Source of the DNA: Paenibacillus xylanilyticus
Lineage (GTDB): Bacteria > Bacillota > Bacilli > Paenibacillales > Paenibacillaceae
Reading direction: 5' to 3'
Assembly (NCBI RefSeq): GCF_013359935.1
Contig: NZ_JABMCB010000185.1
Coordinates: 242,128 to 306,127, forward strand
Length of the DNA stretch: 64,000 bases
Positions within the stretch are counted from its first letter, which is position 1; each line of letters opens with the position of its first letter. Positions 36,728-46,213 of this stretch are shown in pieces. Made by a program: the position numbers and the translations under genes. Under the pieces are notes generated by a model, which made no database searches, was not told the origin of the DNA, and worked only from the letters and a program-made list of their open reading frames with translations.

Positions 36728-39352
36728 ATGCAGGTTCAAAAGGTCGACCATCATGAATTGTTCGAGCAGATCTATAACCAAGCGCCTATTGGAATTGCAC
36801 TCGTTGCTCCAACAGGGCAATGGATGAAAGTAAATCCTGCTTTTTGCTGTATGCTGGGTTTTACTAGTGAGGAGTTAATCCATCTTAGTTACCAGGATAT
36901 TACCCATCCGGATGATACACCAAAAGATGCGGTCTATGTGTGCGAGCTGTTTGAGGGCATGTCCAACGAGCAAAAATATGAAAAGCGATACATCAGAAAA
37001 AATGGTGAGGTACTATGGATTTCCTTGCATGTATCTCTGGCTCGAGACGAAGTAACGGATGAGCCTCTTTACTTCATTTGCCATATTGTAGATATTACCG
37101 ATCGGAAAGTGTACGAACAAAAACTTTTGCATAGTGAAGAGATGTTTAAGCTTATCTCGGATAACGCTCAGGAGATCATCTATATCGCCAATTTTAATGG
37201 GATATGCCGGTTCTGCTCACCCTCAGTCCAACATTTACTGGGTTACTCGCCAGAAGACGTAATTGGCCAAAATAATAATGCCTATTTCCATCCACAAGAT
37301 TTGGAGCAGATCTCGCAAATGGACTTGAGTTCTGGTAATTTGCTGAATATAAGGGTCCGTCATAAAGATGGGCATTATCTTTGGTTTGAAACCACGTACA
37401 AGATTATCGGGGATCCTGAACACGAGCAGCAGATTCTTTCGATTGGACGGGATGTATCCGAGCGAAAGAAACATGAGGAAATCAGTGCAGAAGCGGAGCG
37501 CATAGCCATGATCGGCAGTTGGGAGTGGAATATGGTCAATGACCAGCTTGCCATTTCAGATCAGATTTTTGAGATCTTTGAACTTGAACGTACCCGCAAA
37601 CCATATCGGGCAAGTGATGTTTTCAATGTGATGACTCCGGCGGATGCAGCATCTTTACGAGAACAAATTGGATGGGTAAAACAAGGGGAGCCGCTTGATT
37701 TTGAATACAAGCACGTCCGGTCAGATGGAAGTGAAAAATACCTTCACTTGCGCGGGTTGATTACCCTCGATGAACACCATCAGCCAGTCCAGTTAAATGG
37801 AACACTGCAGGACATCACCGAACGGAAACTCATTGAATTTAAGTTGCAGGAATCTGTGGAAAGGTACACTTCACTTAAGAAATATAATCATGACGCCATC
37901 ATTTCGTTTAACATGGATGGTAACATTATGAATGCGAATCCTGTAGCCGTGAACATGACGGGCTGTCCGGTATCTGAGATGATTGGTACAAGCATCAGCA
38001 GATTTATCGGAGTCAGTAATCTGGGCCTGATCCTGCGCAGTAATTATGAGATGGCCGAGAAGGAGATTAACGCCGTTCGCCACACGGATGGCAGTGAGAC
38101 AGAAGTCTTGGCTACGCTTGCTCCGATCATTATTAATAAAAACAATGTTGGGTTTTACCTGATTGCGAAGGATATTACCGAGCAGAAAAAACTGCTTGTA
38201 GCCAAAGAGACAGCCGAGAGAATGAATAAGGCCAAAAGTGAATTTCTGGCGATGATGAGCCATGAAATCCGTACCCCCATGAACGGTGTCATCGGGATGA
38301 CGGACCTGCTCCTGGATACCCCTGGACTTAGCGGGGAACAAAAAGAATATATTGAAATTATCCAGAAGAGTGGAGATTCCCTGCTGGCCATTATTAATGA
38401 TATCCTTGATTTTTCCAAAATCGAATCAGGCAAAACCGATCTGGTGGACGATCCCTTTGATATTGGAGAAATCGTGACAGAGACCGTGCAAATCGTAAAA
38501 CCACTTGTTCGCGAGAAAAAGCTGGATATCCGCTTATCGCTGGATGATGCCATTCCAACTCCGGTGTATGGCGATGCTTACCGCCTTAAGCAGGTACTTA
38601 CCAATATCATCGGCAACGCGGTCAAATTCACTTCAGAAGGCGGCGTGGATATCGAAGTTGGGGTTAAGGAGCAGTGCGGCAATAACGTACAGCTGTATTT
38701 TAAAGTCAAGGATACAGGAATAGGGATTCCGGCTGAGAAAAGAAAACAATTGTTCGAGCCCTTCTACCAGCTGGAGAACTTCATGACCCGCAAACCTCAA
38801 GGCACCGGTTTGGGGCTCGCCATCAGCAAGAAACTAGTGGAGCTCATGCAGGGTGATATCTGGATTGAAGAGTCGGATGAACCGGGTACAACCTTTATAT
38901 TTACAACCAGCTTCAAATTAAACAACAGTGAAGAGAGCAGCAGGTTTGATCGACAACAGCAAAAAAACAGAGCAGCCTCTCTGCGAATTCTGATCGCGGA
39001 AGACAATGAGGTGAATCAGCTTGTCCTTAGCAGGATGATCGAGAAAAAGGGACACTTTGTAGATCATGTGGCGGACGGTGTTGAGGCTGTAGAGGCTGTC
39101 AAACGTAATGCATACGATATTGTCTTTATGGACGTGCATATGCCAAGACTCGATGGATTCGAAGCGACAAAAGCGATTAAGGAGCTATTGGGTCCTGAAG
39201 CATGTCCATATATTATTGCGGTAACGGCAAACGCCGTGAGAGGGGACATGGACAAGTGCTTGAAGGCAGGCATGGATGCGTATGTAAGCAAACCTATTAA
39301 AAGAGAGTCCATTATGCAAGTGATGGAGACGTATTATAGGATCAATCCATAA
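36728..39352 (+). CDS. Hybrid sensor histidine kinase with multiple PAS domains
   Basis: A soluble 874-aa hybrid kinase with no clear membrane helix. About four PAS domains fill residues 8-500 (e.g. IYNQAPIGIALVAPTGQWMK, ISDNAQEIIYIANFNG). HisKA has H512 in MSHEIRTPMNGVIGMTD; HATPase has NIIGNAVKFT and GTGLGLAISKKL. A C-terminal receiver has AEDNEVNQ and D802 in VFMDVHMPRLDGFEA. There is no Hpt domain, so the phosphorelay partner must be elsewhere. An aaaggag box precedes the ATG. Possibly a light-, redox- or ligand-sensing kinase. Confidence 0.88.
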   Translation: MQVQKVDHHELFEQIYNQAPIGIALVAPTGQWMKVNPAFCCMLGFTSEELIHLSYQDITHPDDTPKDAVYVCELFEGMSNEQKYEKRYIRKNGEVLWISLHVSLARDEVTDEPLYFICHIVDITDRKVYEQKLLHSEEMFKLISDNAQEIIYIANFNGICRFCSPSVQHLLGYSPEDVIGQNNNAYFHPQDLEQISQMDLSSGNLLNIRVRHKDGHYLWFETTYKIIGDPEHEQQILSIGRDVSERKKHEEISAEAERIAMIGSWEWNMVNDQLAISDQIFEIFELERTRKPYRASDVFNVMTPADAASLREQIGWVKQGEPLDFEYKHVRSDGSEKYLHLRGLITLDEHHQPVQLNGTLQDITERKLIEFKLQESVERYTSLKKYNHDAIISFNMDGNIMNANPVAVNMTGCPVSEMIGTSISRFIGVSNLGLILRSNYEMAEKEINAVRHTDGSETEVLATLAPIIINKNNVGFYLIAKDITEQKKLLVAKETAERMNKAKSEFLAMMSHEIRTPMNGVIGMTDLLLDTPGLSGEQKEYIEIIQKSGDSLLAIINDILDFSKIESGKTDLVDDPFDIGEIVTETVQIVKPLVREKKLDIRLSLDDAIPTPVYGDAYRLKQVLTNIIGNAVKFTSEGGVDIEVGVKEQCGNNVQLYFKVKDTGIGIPAEKRKQLFEPFYQLENFMTRKPQGTGLGLAISKKLVELMQGDIWIEESDEPGTTFIFTTSFKLNNSEESSRFDRQQQKNRAASLRILIAEDNEVNQLVLSRMIEKKGHFVDHVADGVEAVEAVKRNAYDIVFMDVHMPRLDGFEATKAIKELLGPEACPYIIAVTANAVRGDMDKCLKAGMDAYVSKPIKRESIMQVMETYYRINP

Positions 39353-39369
39353 TCAGGCAAAAGAAAAAG

Positions 39370-39398
39370 TTGACGATAATCGCAAAGTTTGCTATATT
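39370..39398 (+). promoter_or_regulatory. SigA-type promoter of ureohydrolase 1
   Basis: TTGACG and TATATT are separated by exactly 17 bp. The expected transcript begins near 39405, giving a leader of about 130 nt before the gene. Confidence 0.8.
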
Positions 39399-39404
39399 AC
39401 ACCC

Positions 39405-39502
39405 ATAACAAATGCATATATTCAAGTGTTGTTTCTGGATAGATTAACACTTGATCGGCAATAGAGCCGCTAACTTATCATAGATAAGGGAGCGGTTTTT
39501 TT
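39405..39502 (+). promoter_or_regulatory. Terminator/antiterminator leader of ureohydrolase 1 (candidate ANTAR target)
   Basis: The leader folds into a hairpin caagtgtt/aacacttg (39423-39453), a second hairpin cggc-AATAGA-gccg (39456-39469), and a terminator ccgct..cttatc/gataag..agcgg (39467-39495) with a T run. The 3' arm of the second hairpin overlaps the 5' arm of the terminator, so they exclude each other. This is the arrangement of ANTAR-regulated leaders, and an ANTAR gene lies just beyond the ureohydrolase. Confidence 0.6.
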
Positions 39503-39539
39503 GTTTTTATATGCGAAAAAATCCAAAGGAGTGTTGTTC

Positions 39540-40511
39540 ATGTATCGTCCCTTACTGGAAAGAGGAAAGCCGGCCTTTGCCGGGGTGCGAACGTTTATGC
39601 ATTTGCCCCATATTCAGACATTGGAGGACGTAGATTATGCGATTATCGGCAACCCTTTTGATACAGGAGCCGGGTATGCGGTAGGCACCAGATTTGGCCC
39701 TTCGGCCATCAGGGAAATGTCGCAGCGGATCAGAACAACCAATCCTGCTCAAGGCATTGATAGCAGTGAATACTTATCAGGTATTGATTATGGTGATTTT
39801 TCCATCTATCCCGGATACATTGAACAGACATATGAAACGGTACAGCAACAATTAGCACCCATTTATTCAAGCGGAATCGTACCAATTATTTTGGGTGGAG
39901 ATCATTCCATTTCCTATCCTCATGTGAAAGCAGCAGCGGAGCAATACGGGCCGATCAGTCTGGTGCATTTTGATTCGCATTCTGATGCGTGGGAGCCTAT
40001 GGACGAGATCCGTAAATATTCACACGGCAATATGTTTTATCATGGGGTGAAAGAGGGTTGGATCAATGCCGAAACCTCGATTCAGATGGGAATGAGGGGG
40101 CATTCCAGTTTGACACATTATGAAGAAACAAGGGGACTCGGCTTCGATCTGCTCACCACCGATGACGTCAAAAGGCTGGGGCCTGAGGCACTGTGTCAGC
40201 GAGTCAAAGACCGGGTGGGCAATACGCCCGTATTCCTGACCTTTGATATTGATTTTCTGGACCCTGTGTTTGCTCCCGGGACAGGCACGCCGGAAGTGGG
40301 CGGATTCACGACGTATGAAGCGATTCAGATGATTCGGGGGCTTGCGGGAATTCGGTTGATCGGCTGTGATCTGGTGGAGGTGCTGCCGGATCGTGATCCT
40401 ACACGTGTTACAGCCCTCAATGCGGCTTCCATCGTATCTGAATTTATTACACTGCTGGCCCTGTATCGCCGGAGTACCAAGGAAGCGTTGACTGTCAGTG
40501 TTACAGGTTAA
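39540..40511 (+). CDS. Ureohydrolase family protein 1 (agmatinase/guanidinase-like)
   Basis: A 323-aa metal-dependent hydrolase of the arginase/agmatinase superfamily, which splits guanidino compounds with release of urea. The bimetal ligands are visible: H122 in GGDHS, the D145/H147/D149 set in HFDSHSD, and D236/D238 in TFDIDFLDP. The usual agmatinase motif is FDAHxD, here FDSHSD, so substrate range may differ. The start ATG 39540 follows an aaaggag box. A very similar paralog is encoded 1 kb downstream, and an ANTAR regulator lies between on the opposite strand. Agmatine, guanidine, guanidinobutyrate or others are possible; no nickel-chaperone or GdmAB gene is seen nearby. Confidence 0.88.
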   Translation: MYRPLLERGKPAFAGVRTFMHLPHIQTLEDVDYAIIGNPFDTGAGYAVGTRFGPSAIREMSQRIRTTNPAQGIDSSEYLSGIDYGDFSIYPGYIEQTYETVQQQLAPIYSSGIVPIILGGDHSISYPHVKAAAEQYGPISLVHFDSHSDAWEPMDEIRKYSHGNMFYHGVKEGWINAETSIQMGMRGHSSLTHYEETRGLGFDLLTTDDVKRLGPEALCQRVKDRVGNTPVFLTFDIDFLDPVFAPGTGTPEVGGFTTYEAIQMIRGLAGIRLIGCDLVEVLPDRDPTRVTALNAASIVSEFITLLALYRRSTKEALTVSVTG

Positions 40512-40526
40512 AAAAATGCATAAAAA

Positions 40527-40555
40527 AAACCTTGCCTGTTCAACAGGCAGGGTTT
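40527..40555. terminator. Bidirectional terminator between ureohydrolase 1 and the ANTAR gene
   Basis: The stem aaccttgcctgtt/aacaggcagggtt lies between convergent genes; on the minus strand it ends in a long T run. Confidence 0.85.
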
Positions 40556-40571
40556 CTTGACGATTTAGCTA

Positions 40572-41120
40572 TTATTTAATTTCAGTCAACACTGATTCTG
40601 CAATATCAACCAGTTTCTTGCGTTCATTCATGGCCTGCGTGCGCATCCATTCATAGGCTTTGGTTTCACTGATGTTTTTTTGCTTGCTAAGTGATATTTT
40701 GGCACACTCCACTCGTTTGATTTCTTCCAGTTTGGTGGATAAGAAACGGTATTCCCGCTCCAAATGAACACGGGTCTGGTAATTTTTAAGACCGATCAGC
40801 AAAGACCATTGAAGTTCATTATCATTCATTCCTGAACAGAGTACACCGTCAAGCTTCTCATGAGGCGCAGTGGTGGCAGGTTTACGCTCGTCACACCACC
40901 ATAGAATAGGGTAAGAGAACAAGTGACTGGCTGAATACAGCCATTTCTTCAGTCGACATGCGGGAACATCCAAAATAATCATTTCAAACCTGCTCTTGGT
41001 CAGTTGACTCATACATTCAGCCTCAATTGACTCAACCCGATAACCTAATTCGTTGAATTTGACATCAACTCGACATTTTGTAGTCGGGATATCATGAACA
41101 TGCAATAGTCTTGGTTTCAT
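40572..41120 (-). CDS. ANTAR-domain antitermination regulator
   Basis: A 182-aa protein with a receiver-like N-terminal half and a C-terminal ANTAR RNA-binding domain. The ANTAR part is about residues 125-180: a coiled stretch (LEREYRFLSTKLEEIKRVE) and the three-helix bundle ISETKAYEWMRTQAMNERKKLVDIAE, matching the family pattern A..~R..AM..r..l..vA. The receiver is degenerate, lacking the paired acidic residues near its start, though a Asp in IILDVPA could be the phosphosite. Such proteins bind paired RNA hairpins and stop terminator formation. Its own promoter is divergent from ureohydrolase 2, and the two terminator leaders beside it are its likely targets. RBS gaggtgatggg. Confidence 0.85.
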   Translation of the reverse strand: MKPRLLHVHDIPTTKCRVDVKFNELGYRVESIEAECMSQLTKSRFEMIILDVPACRLKKWLYSASHLFSYPILWWCDERKPATTAPHEKLDGVLCSGMNDNELQWSLLIGLKNYQTRVHLEREYRFLSTKLEEIKRVECAKISLSKQKNISETKAYEWMRTQAMNERKKLVDIAESVLTEIK

Positions 41121-41201
41121 AATTTACCCATCACCTCGAAGTCGGAATTGAGACAACATCTTCGTGTATGAACTGGATGTGGATGACCTGATTAATGTTA
41201 A

Positions 41202-41230
41202 TTTATATAATACATCCCGACAAAAGTCAA
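41202..41230 (-). promoter_or_regulatory. Promoter of the ANTAR regulator gene
   Basis: On the minus strand TTGACT and TATAAA are separated by 17 bp (at 41225-41230 and 41202-41207), upstream of the regulator start. Confidence 0.75.
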
Positions 41231-41300
41231 CAGAACAAGTGATATAACATAACGCAGTTTAGCTGTAAAATCTTTTATTCGAGAATTTGTGTCAAATATA

Positions 41301-41329
41301 TTGACATTGATTGAGGCTGTTTCTATAAT
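41301..41329 (+). promoter_or_regulatory. SigA-type promoter of ureohydrolase 2
   Basis: TTGACA and TATAAT with a 17-bp spacer form a near-perfect consensus promoter. Transcription should start near 41336, about 130 nt before the gene. Confidence 0.88.
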
Positions 41330-41335
41330 TGGCAT

Positions 41336-41425
41336 TACACAACTGCATACAAGCAATCATCCTTTATCTGGAGGATGGTTGTCTATGGCAAAGAGGCCGC
41401 TTACTCACAAGCGGCCTCTTTTTGT
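41336..41425 (+). promoter_or_regulatory. Terminator/antiterminator leader of ureohydrolase 2 (candidate ANTAR target)
   Basis: The leader holds a hairpin caatcatcct/aggatggttg (41354-41381), then a short ggc-AAAGAG-gcc hexaloop (41387-41398), then a strong terminator aagaggccgctt/aagcggcctctt (41391-41420) with a T run. The hexaloop hairpin and terminator overlap, so they cannot form together. The AAAGAG loop has A at position 1 and G at position 4, as in known ANTAR targets. Confidence 0.65.
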
Positions 41426-41467
41426 ATTTTTTTAAGTTGAAATCATAAACAAAGGGAGAGATCAAAC

Positions 41468-42448
41468 ATGAAATACCGTCCACAGATCGACATGGGAAAG
41501 CCTCTTTATTCCGGCATCCACACCTTCATGCATTTGCCGTATGTACAAACACTGGAAGAGGTTGATTTTGCAGTCATCGGAGTTCCTTTTGATACAGGTG
41601 TAAGCTATGGCATTGGTGCACGCTTTGGTCCAGCTTCCATCCGTACGATGTCACAGCGGATTCGGCCGATATCTCCCGTTCACCAGATTGATATTTCAGA
41701 ATTTTTATCAGGTATCGATTTTGGTGACCTTCTTGTACATCCCGGATATATTGAACAATCCTATCAAGCGATCGAAGAGCAATTAGCGCCTGTATTTGAG
41801 GCAGGAGTCGTTCCCGTTCTATTGGGTGGAGACCACTCCATATCGCTTCCGCATCTAAGGGCAGCTGCGCGAACACATGGACCTGTATGCCTTGTCCATT
41901 TTGATTCTCATTCGGATACAGGACGTTCCAAACAACCTGAACGAATGTGGTCTCATGGAGCAGTCTTCAGCTACGCCGTGGATGAAGGGCTGATTGATCC
42001 ACACCACTCGATTCAAATGGGAATGAGAGGAACGACCTATCGTGCTGGAGGTTTGGATGAGGCACGAGCGATGGGGTTTGAAGTGATGACAACTGATGAT
42101 GTAAGGGAGCTTACCATCCCTGAGTTATGTCAGAAAATTAAAGAACGCGTGGGAGATCGCCCGGTATTTCTAACCTTTGACATTGATTTTCTGGACCCGG
42201 TATATGCACCTGGTACTGGAACACCGGAGGTTGGCGGCTTTACGACTTACGAAGCACAGAAAATGCTTCGGGGTCTAGCCGGTATCGATTTTATCGGATT
42301 TGACTTGGTAGAGGTGCTTCCGGATCGCGATCCAAGTCAAGTCACAGCGCTTAATGCAGCGAATATTGCCTTTGAGTTTATCAGCTTGCTTGCTGTGAAG
42401 CGCAGAGCGGATATGCAGGTGACGGAGACTGCTGAAGCAGCATTATAG
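41468..42448 (+). CDS. Ureohydrolase family protein 2 (agmatinase/guanidinase-like)
   Basis: A 326-aa paralog of ureohydrolase 1. Metal ligands are conserved: GGDHSIS, HFDSHSD, TFDIDFLDPVYAPGTGTPEVGGFT. The segment after the second ligand (TGRSKQPERMWSHGAVF) differs from paralog 1 (AWEPMDEIRKYSHGNMF), where substrate-contacting residues usually lie, so the two may differ in substrate or form a heteromer. An aaagggag box precedes the ATG. The gene for an ABC binding protein starts 64 bp downstream, so its substrate may be imported by that transporter. Confidence 0.88.
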   Translation: MKYRPQIDMGKPLYSGIHTFMHLPYVQTLEEVDFAVIGVPFDTGVSYGIGARFGPASIRTMSQRIRPISPVHQIDISEFLSGIDFGDLLVHPGYIEQSYQAIEEQLAPVFEAGVVPVLLGGDHSISLPHLRAAARTHGPVCLVHFDSHSDTGRSKQPERMWSHGAVFSYAVDEGLIDPHHSIQMGMRGTTYRAGGLDEARAMGFEVMTTDDVRELTIPELCQKIKERVGDRPVFLTFDIDFLDPVYAPGTGTPEVGGFTTYEAQKMLRGLAGIDFIGFDLVEVLPDRDPSQVTALNAANIAFEFISLLAVKRRADMQVTETAEAAL

Positions 42449-42512
42449 CGTTGAAAAGACCTATCGGCGTGGAAGGATAAATGATAGCAAAACATAAGGG
42501 GGAAGCGTTCAT

Positions 42513-44150
42513 ATGAAAAAATGGTTGAAGAGGACAGCGCTGTTTCCATTGTTCGGAATGATGCTTATCACAGGTTGTGGTTCAGCAGGACAAGGATCAG
42601 GGACATCTGCAAGTGCAGCCAATGGTAACCATACTCAAGCAAACCAGTTGACCATTGGAATAACGAACCCGCCTCTGATGTTTAATCCGATCGATTCGGA
42701 CGGAAGTGGCTCAAGTGGTGCTGTATTCACCTACCGATATTTCTTCGATAGTCTGGTCAAAACAACAGGTCCGCTTCAATTCGAAATGCAGCTTGCCGAG
42801 TCCTTTGAGACGGAGGATAACCAAACGTTCCGCATCGCCATTCAACCGGATGCAAACTGGACAGATGGTACACCTATTACTGCACAGGATGTTGAATTTA
42901 CGATCAATCTGATTGCCAATCCCAAGACGATCACTACACAGCGCAGCGCTATATTTTCCCTGGATGGATTGAATGAGAAAGGAACGCTGCCTGAAGGCTC
43001 TGAAGGACTGGATTCGATCAAGGTAATTGATGAGAAACATCTTGAGATTCGAACCAAAACGCCGGTGGACCCCAATCTGGTTTATGAACGCTTCTCCGAT
43101 GTATTGATTGTCCCCAAACATGTGCTGCAGGATGTAAATCCGGCAGAGCTGAATCAAAACTCATTTTGGCGCAGTCCCAATGTAACTTCAGGTCCTTATA
43201 CTTTTGTAAAATATGAGAACAAATCTTATGTGGAACTCGCTGCCAATCCGGAGTATTACCGGGGAGCTCCCAAGATTGAAAAGGTATTTATCAAAATCAT
43301 GCCTGCCTCCAATATGGTTGCACAGCTTCAATCCGGAGAGCTGGACATGAATGCGGCGCAGGGGGTAGGGAATATCCCGGCTTCAGAATGGCAGACCGTA
43401 AAATCCATTCAGGGGCTGACAACCAAAGAGGAGCAGACCCGAAGATACAACTCGATCGAGATTAATACGGAACGTTTTCAGGACAAAAAAGTAAGACAAG
43501 CCCTGGCCTATGCGATCAACCGGCAGATGATTGTAGAACAGCTGATGCCAGGCACCGGAGAATTGCAGGACGGCCCGTATGCCAACAGTCATCCTTATCA
43601 TGACGACAATATTATCAGCTATGGTTATGACCCTGAGAAAGCCAAACAAATGTTAGCAGAAGCCGGCTTCGATATGAAACGCCCCATTGAATTGATTGTG
43701 CCTACCGGCGACCGCACTCGTGAGATGGCAGGCAATATCATTCAGCAAAATTTTCAAGCCATCGGACTTCAGGTTAACCAGGTGAATTATGATTTTCCAA
43801 CGACGGTTTCGAAGCTTGTTGCAGGAGAATTCGATCTGGTGCTTAGCAGCTTTGGCAGTATTATGGACCCTGATGGCCCGGCAACCGTATATCGCTCCAC
43901 AGCAGCACTTAACGATATGCGCTACAACAATCCGGAAGTGGATGAATTATTTGATGCGGGAATGGCAGAGACAGATTCAGCCAAGCGTCAAGAGATCTAC
44001 AACAAGCTGCAAAATATGATTCAGGAAGACGTACCGCTGATTACGGTATACTCCGAATTTAATCTGATGGCGATCTCACAACAGATCGAGGGTAAAGGCG
44101 GCGTGGTGGACGGCATGCATTATGACGTTAACATATGGGAGCGCAAATAA
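42513..44150 (+). CDS. ABC transporter binding lipoprotein (peptide/nickel, family 5)
   Basis: A 545-aa extracellular binding protein of the OppA/DppA type. N-terminal signal with lipobox LITGC; family traits include FETEDNQTFRIAIQPDANWTDGTPITAQDVEFTI. The gggggaag box precedes the ATG. It heads a complete transporter: two ATPases and two permeases follow. It lies 64 bp after ureohydrolase 2. A guanidino compound, peptide or metal chelate could be the cargo; family 5 members span these. Confidence 0.9.
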   Translation: MKKWLKRTALFPLFGMMLITGCGSAGQGSGTSASAANGNHTQANQLTIGITNPPLMFNPIDSDGSGSSGAVFTYRYFFDSLVKTTGPLQFEMQLAESFETEDNQTFRIAIQPDANWTDGTPITAQDVEFTINLIANPKTITTQRSAIFSLDGLNEKGTLPEGSEGLDSIKVIDEKHLEIRTKTPVDPNLVYERFSDVLIVPKHVLQDVNPAELNQNSFWRSPNVTSGPYTFVKYENKSYVELAANPEYYRGAPKIEKVFIKIMPASNMVAQLQSGELDMNAAQGVGNIPASEWQTVKSIQGLTTKEEQTRRYNSIEINTERFQDKKVRQALAYAINRQMIVEQLMPGTGELQDGPYANSHPYHDDNIISYGYDPEKAKQMLAEAGFDMKRPIELIVPTGDRTREMAGNIIQQNFQAIGLQVNQVNYDFPTTVSKLVAGEFDLVLSSFGSIMDPDGPATVYRSTAALNDMRYNNPEVDELFDAGMAETDSAKRQEIYNKLQNMIQEDVPLITVYSEFNLMAISQQIEGKGGVVDGMHYDVNIWERK

Positions 44151-44172
44151 ATGGAATCGGGGAGGAACAGGT

Positions 44173-45132
44173 ATGAATGAACTGCTTGAAATACAGCATC
44201 TCAGGACTAACTTCCGTACCAATCAAGGGGAAGTGACTTCGGTGGATGATGTGAGCTTCTCTCTGAAAGCAGGAGAGACACTCTGCATTGTAGGAGAATC
44301 CGGATGCGGCAAAAGTGTCACTTCATTATCTATCCTGCGTTTACTTGGACGAAGCGGTTATATCAGCAGTGGTTCCATACGATTTGATGGAAGGGATCTG
44401 GCCGAACTTCCTGAACACGAACTGGTCAAGCTTCGTGGCAAGGAAATCTCCATGATTTTTCAGGATCCGATGTCTTCTCTTAACCCGGTCTTTACCATTG
44501 GCAATCAATTGACGGAGACTATTCGACTGCATCTTGGGATGGGAGCCAAGGAGGCGAAACAGCATGGCATTTCCCTGTTAAAACAGGTTGGATTTCCAAG
44601 GGCCGAGCAGCTGCTTGGCCAGTATCCCCACACCTTGTCCGGTGGAATGAAGCAGCGTGTCATGATTGCTATGGCACTGGCATGCAGACCGAAACTTCTT
44701 ATTGCTGATGAGCCGACAACAGCACTTGATGTAACCATACAGGCCCAGATTCTGAGTTTGATGAAACAAATTCGTGAGGAAACTGGGACTTCAATTATGT
44801 TAATCACGCATGATCTGGGTGTCGTGGCCGAAATGGCGGATCGAATCATCGTGATGTATGCAGGGCAGGTCGTCGAGGAGGCAGAGGTATATGAGCTGTT
44901 CGATCATCCCGAACATCCATACACCATTGGACTAATGGAATCCATCCCACATATCGAAATTGAAGACGCAGAGCTGCGTTCCATTCCCGGTTCGGTACCC
45001 TCACTGCAATCCATGCCTTCAGGCTGCAGATTTATGGAACGCTGCAGCAGGGCGGCAGCCCAATGCCATACACCCCCACCACTGACAGAGATTCGCGAAG
45101 CTCATAAAGTACGCTGCTGGTTTCCGGCGTAA
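44173..45132 (+). CDS. ABC transporter ATPase (OppD/DppD type)
   Basis: A 319-aa cytoplasmic ATPase of the peptide importer. Walker [12 protein letters not shown], signature LSGGMKQRVMIAMAL, Walker B LLIADEPTTALD. The C-terminal Cys-rich segment (CRFMERCSRAAAQC) is the iron-sulfur-type extension of oligopeptide ATPases. The ATG at 44173 follows a ggaggaa box; the longer reading runs into the previous gene. Pairs with the next ATPase. Confidence 0.92.
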   Translation: MNELLEIQHLRTNFRTNQGEVTSVDDVSFSLKAGETLCIVGESGCGKSVTSLSILRLLGRSGYISSGSIRFDGRDLAELPEHELVKLRGKEISMIFQDPMSSLNPVFTIGNQLTETIRLHLGMGAKEAKQHGISLLKQVGFPRAEQLLGQYPHTLSGGMKQRVMIAMALACRPKLLIADEPTTALDVTIQAQILSLMKQIREETGTSIMLITHDLGVVAEMADRIIVMYAGQVVEEAEVYELFDHPEHPYTIGLMESIPHIEIEDAELRSIPGSVPSLQSMPSGCRFMERCSRAAAQCHTPPPLTEIREAHKVRCWFPA

Positions 45133-45164
45133 GACTTAAACCTACAGGATAAGGGGGATATGAC

Positions 45165-46178
45165 ATGTCAGCGATGCGAAAGCCGATCAAGGAAAGCGCG
45201 GATAAACCGTTACTTCAGCTGGAAGGGGTCCATAAACATTATCCCATTCAGAAGGGTATATTTTCAAAAACAGTTGGACAGATCAAAGCAGTGGATGGAA
45301 TTGACCTTCAGGTGTACCCCGGAGAAACTGTTGGTCTGGTCGGAGAATCAGGCTGCGGCAAATCTACGCTTGGACGCAGCATTATCGGGCTGGAGAATAT
45401 TAGTTCAGGCAAGGTGCTGTTTGAAGGAAGGGATCTGACCCAAATGTCGGGCGCAGAGATGAGAACATTGCGCAGGGATATTCAGATGATATTTCAAGAC
45501 CCCTATTCATCGTTGAATCCCCGAAAGCGGATTGTCGATCTCATCACAGAGCCTCTTCATGTATTACGAGGCATGTCGGACGCCGAAGCCTTGCGGGAAG
45601 CTTCACAGTTAATGGAGATTGTAGGATTATCGGTTCAAGGTTTGGGGAAATATCCACATGAATTCTCGGGAGGTCAGCGTCAACGAATAGGTATCGCGCG
45701 TGCGGTTGCCCTTAGACCCAAACTGATTGTTTGTGATGAACCTGTTTCGGCACTTGATGTTTCCATTCAGGCCCAGATCCTGAATCTGCTCAAGGACTTG
45801 CAGCGTGAATTTAACTTAACCTACTTGTTTATTGGTCACGGCCTTGGATCCGTAAAGTATATGAGTAATCGCATAGCTGTAATGTATCTCGGCAAAGTGG
45901 TAGAACTCGCCCCGGCTCAAGAGTTGTTTTCTTCGCCCAGACACCCATATACCCGAGCATTGCTCGATGCTTATCCTATTCCGAATCCCCATTTGAGAAA
46001 CAAAGAGCGAATTGTACTCGAAGGGGATGTACCAAGTCCCGCATCACCACCACAAGGCTGTCGTTTTCATACCCGCTGTCCACTCGCCAGTACCAAATGT
46101 CAGGAGGAGGAGCCGCTTCTTACTGAGGATATCTTCCGTAAAGGACACTTGTATGCTTGTCATGATCCGCTTGGATAA
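45165..46178 (+). CDS. ABC transporter ATPase (OppF/DppF type)
   Basis: A 337-aa partner ATPase. Walker [14 protein letters not shown], signature [15 protein letters not shown], Walker [13 protein letters not shown], and C-terminal Cys motif [14 protein letters not shown]. The H-loop reads [12 protein letters not shown] rather than the usual SHDL, a small change near the switch His. A gggggat box precedes the ATG. Confidence 0.92.
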   Translation: MSAMRKPIKESADKPLLQLEGVHKHYPIQKGIFSKTVGQIKAVDGIDLQVYPGETVGLVGESGCGKSTLGRSIIGLENISSGKVLFEGRDLTQMSGAEMRTLRRDIQMIFQDPYSSLNPRKRIVDLITEPLHVLRGMSDAEALREASQLMEIVGLSVQGLGKYPHEFSGGQRQRIGIARAVALRPKLIVCDEPVSALDVSIQAQILNLLKDLQREFNLTYLFIGHGLGSVKYMSNRIAVMYLGKVVELAPAQELFSSPRHPYTRALLDAYPIPNPHLRNKERIVLEGDVPSPASPPQGCRFHTRCPLASTKCQEEEPLLTEDIFRKGHLYACHDPLG

Positions 46179-46213
46179 ACGTTCTAACCATGTATGCACA
46201 GAGGGGGCCTTTT

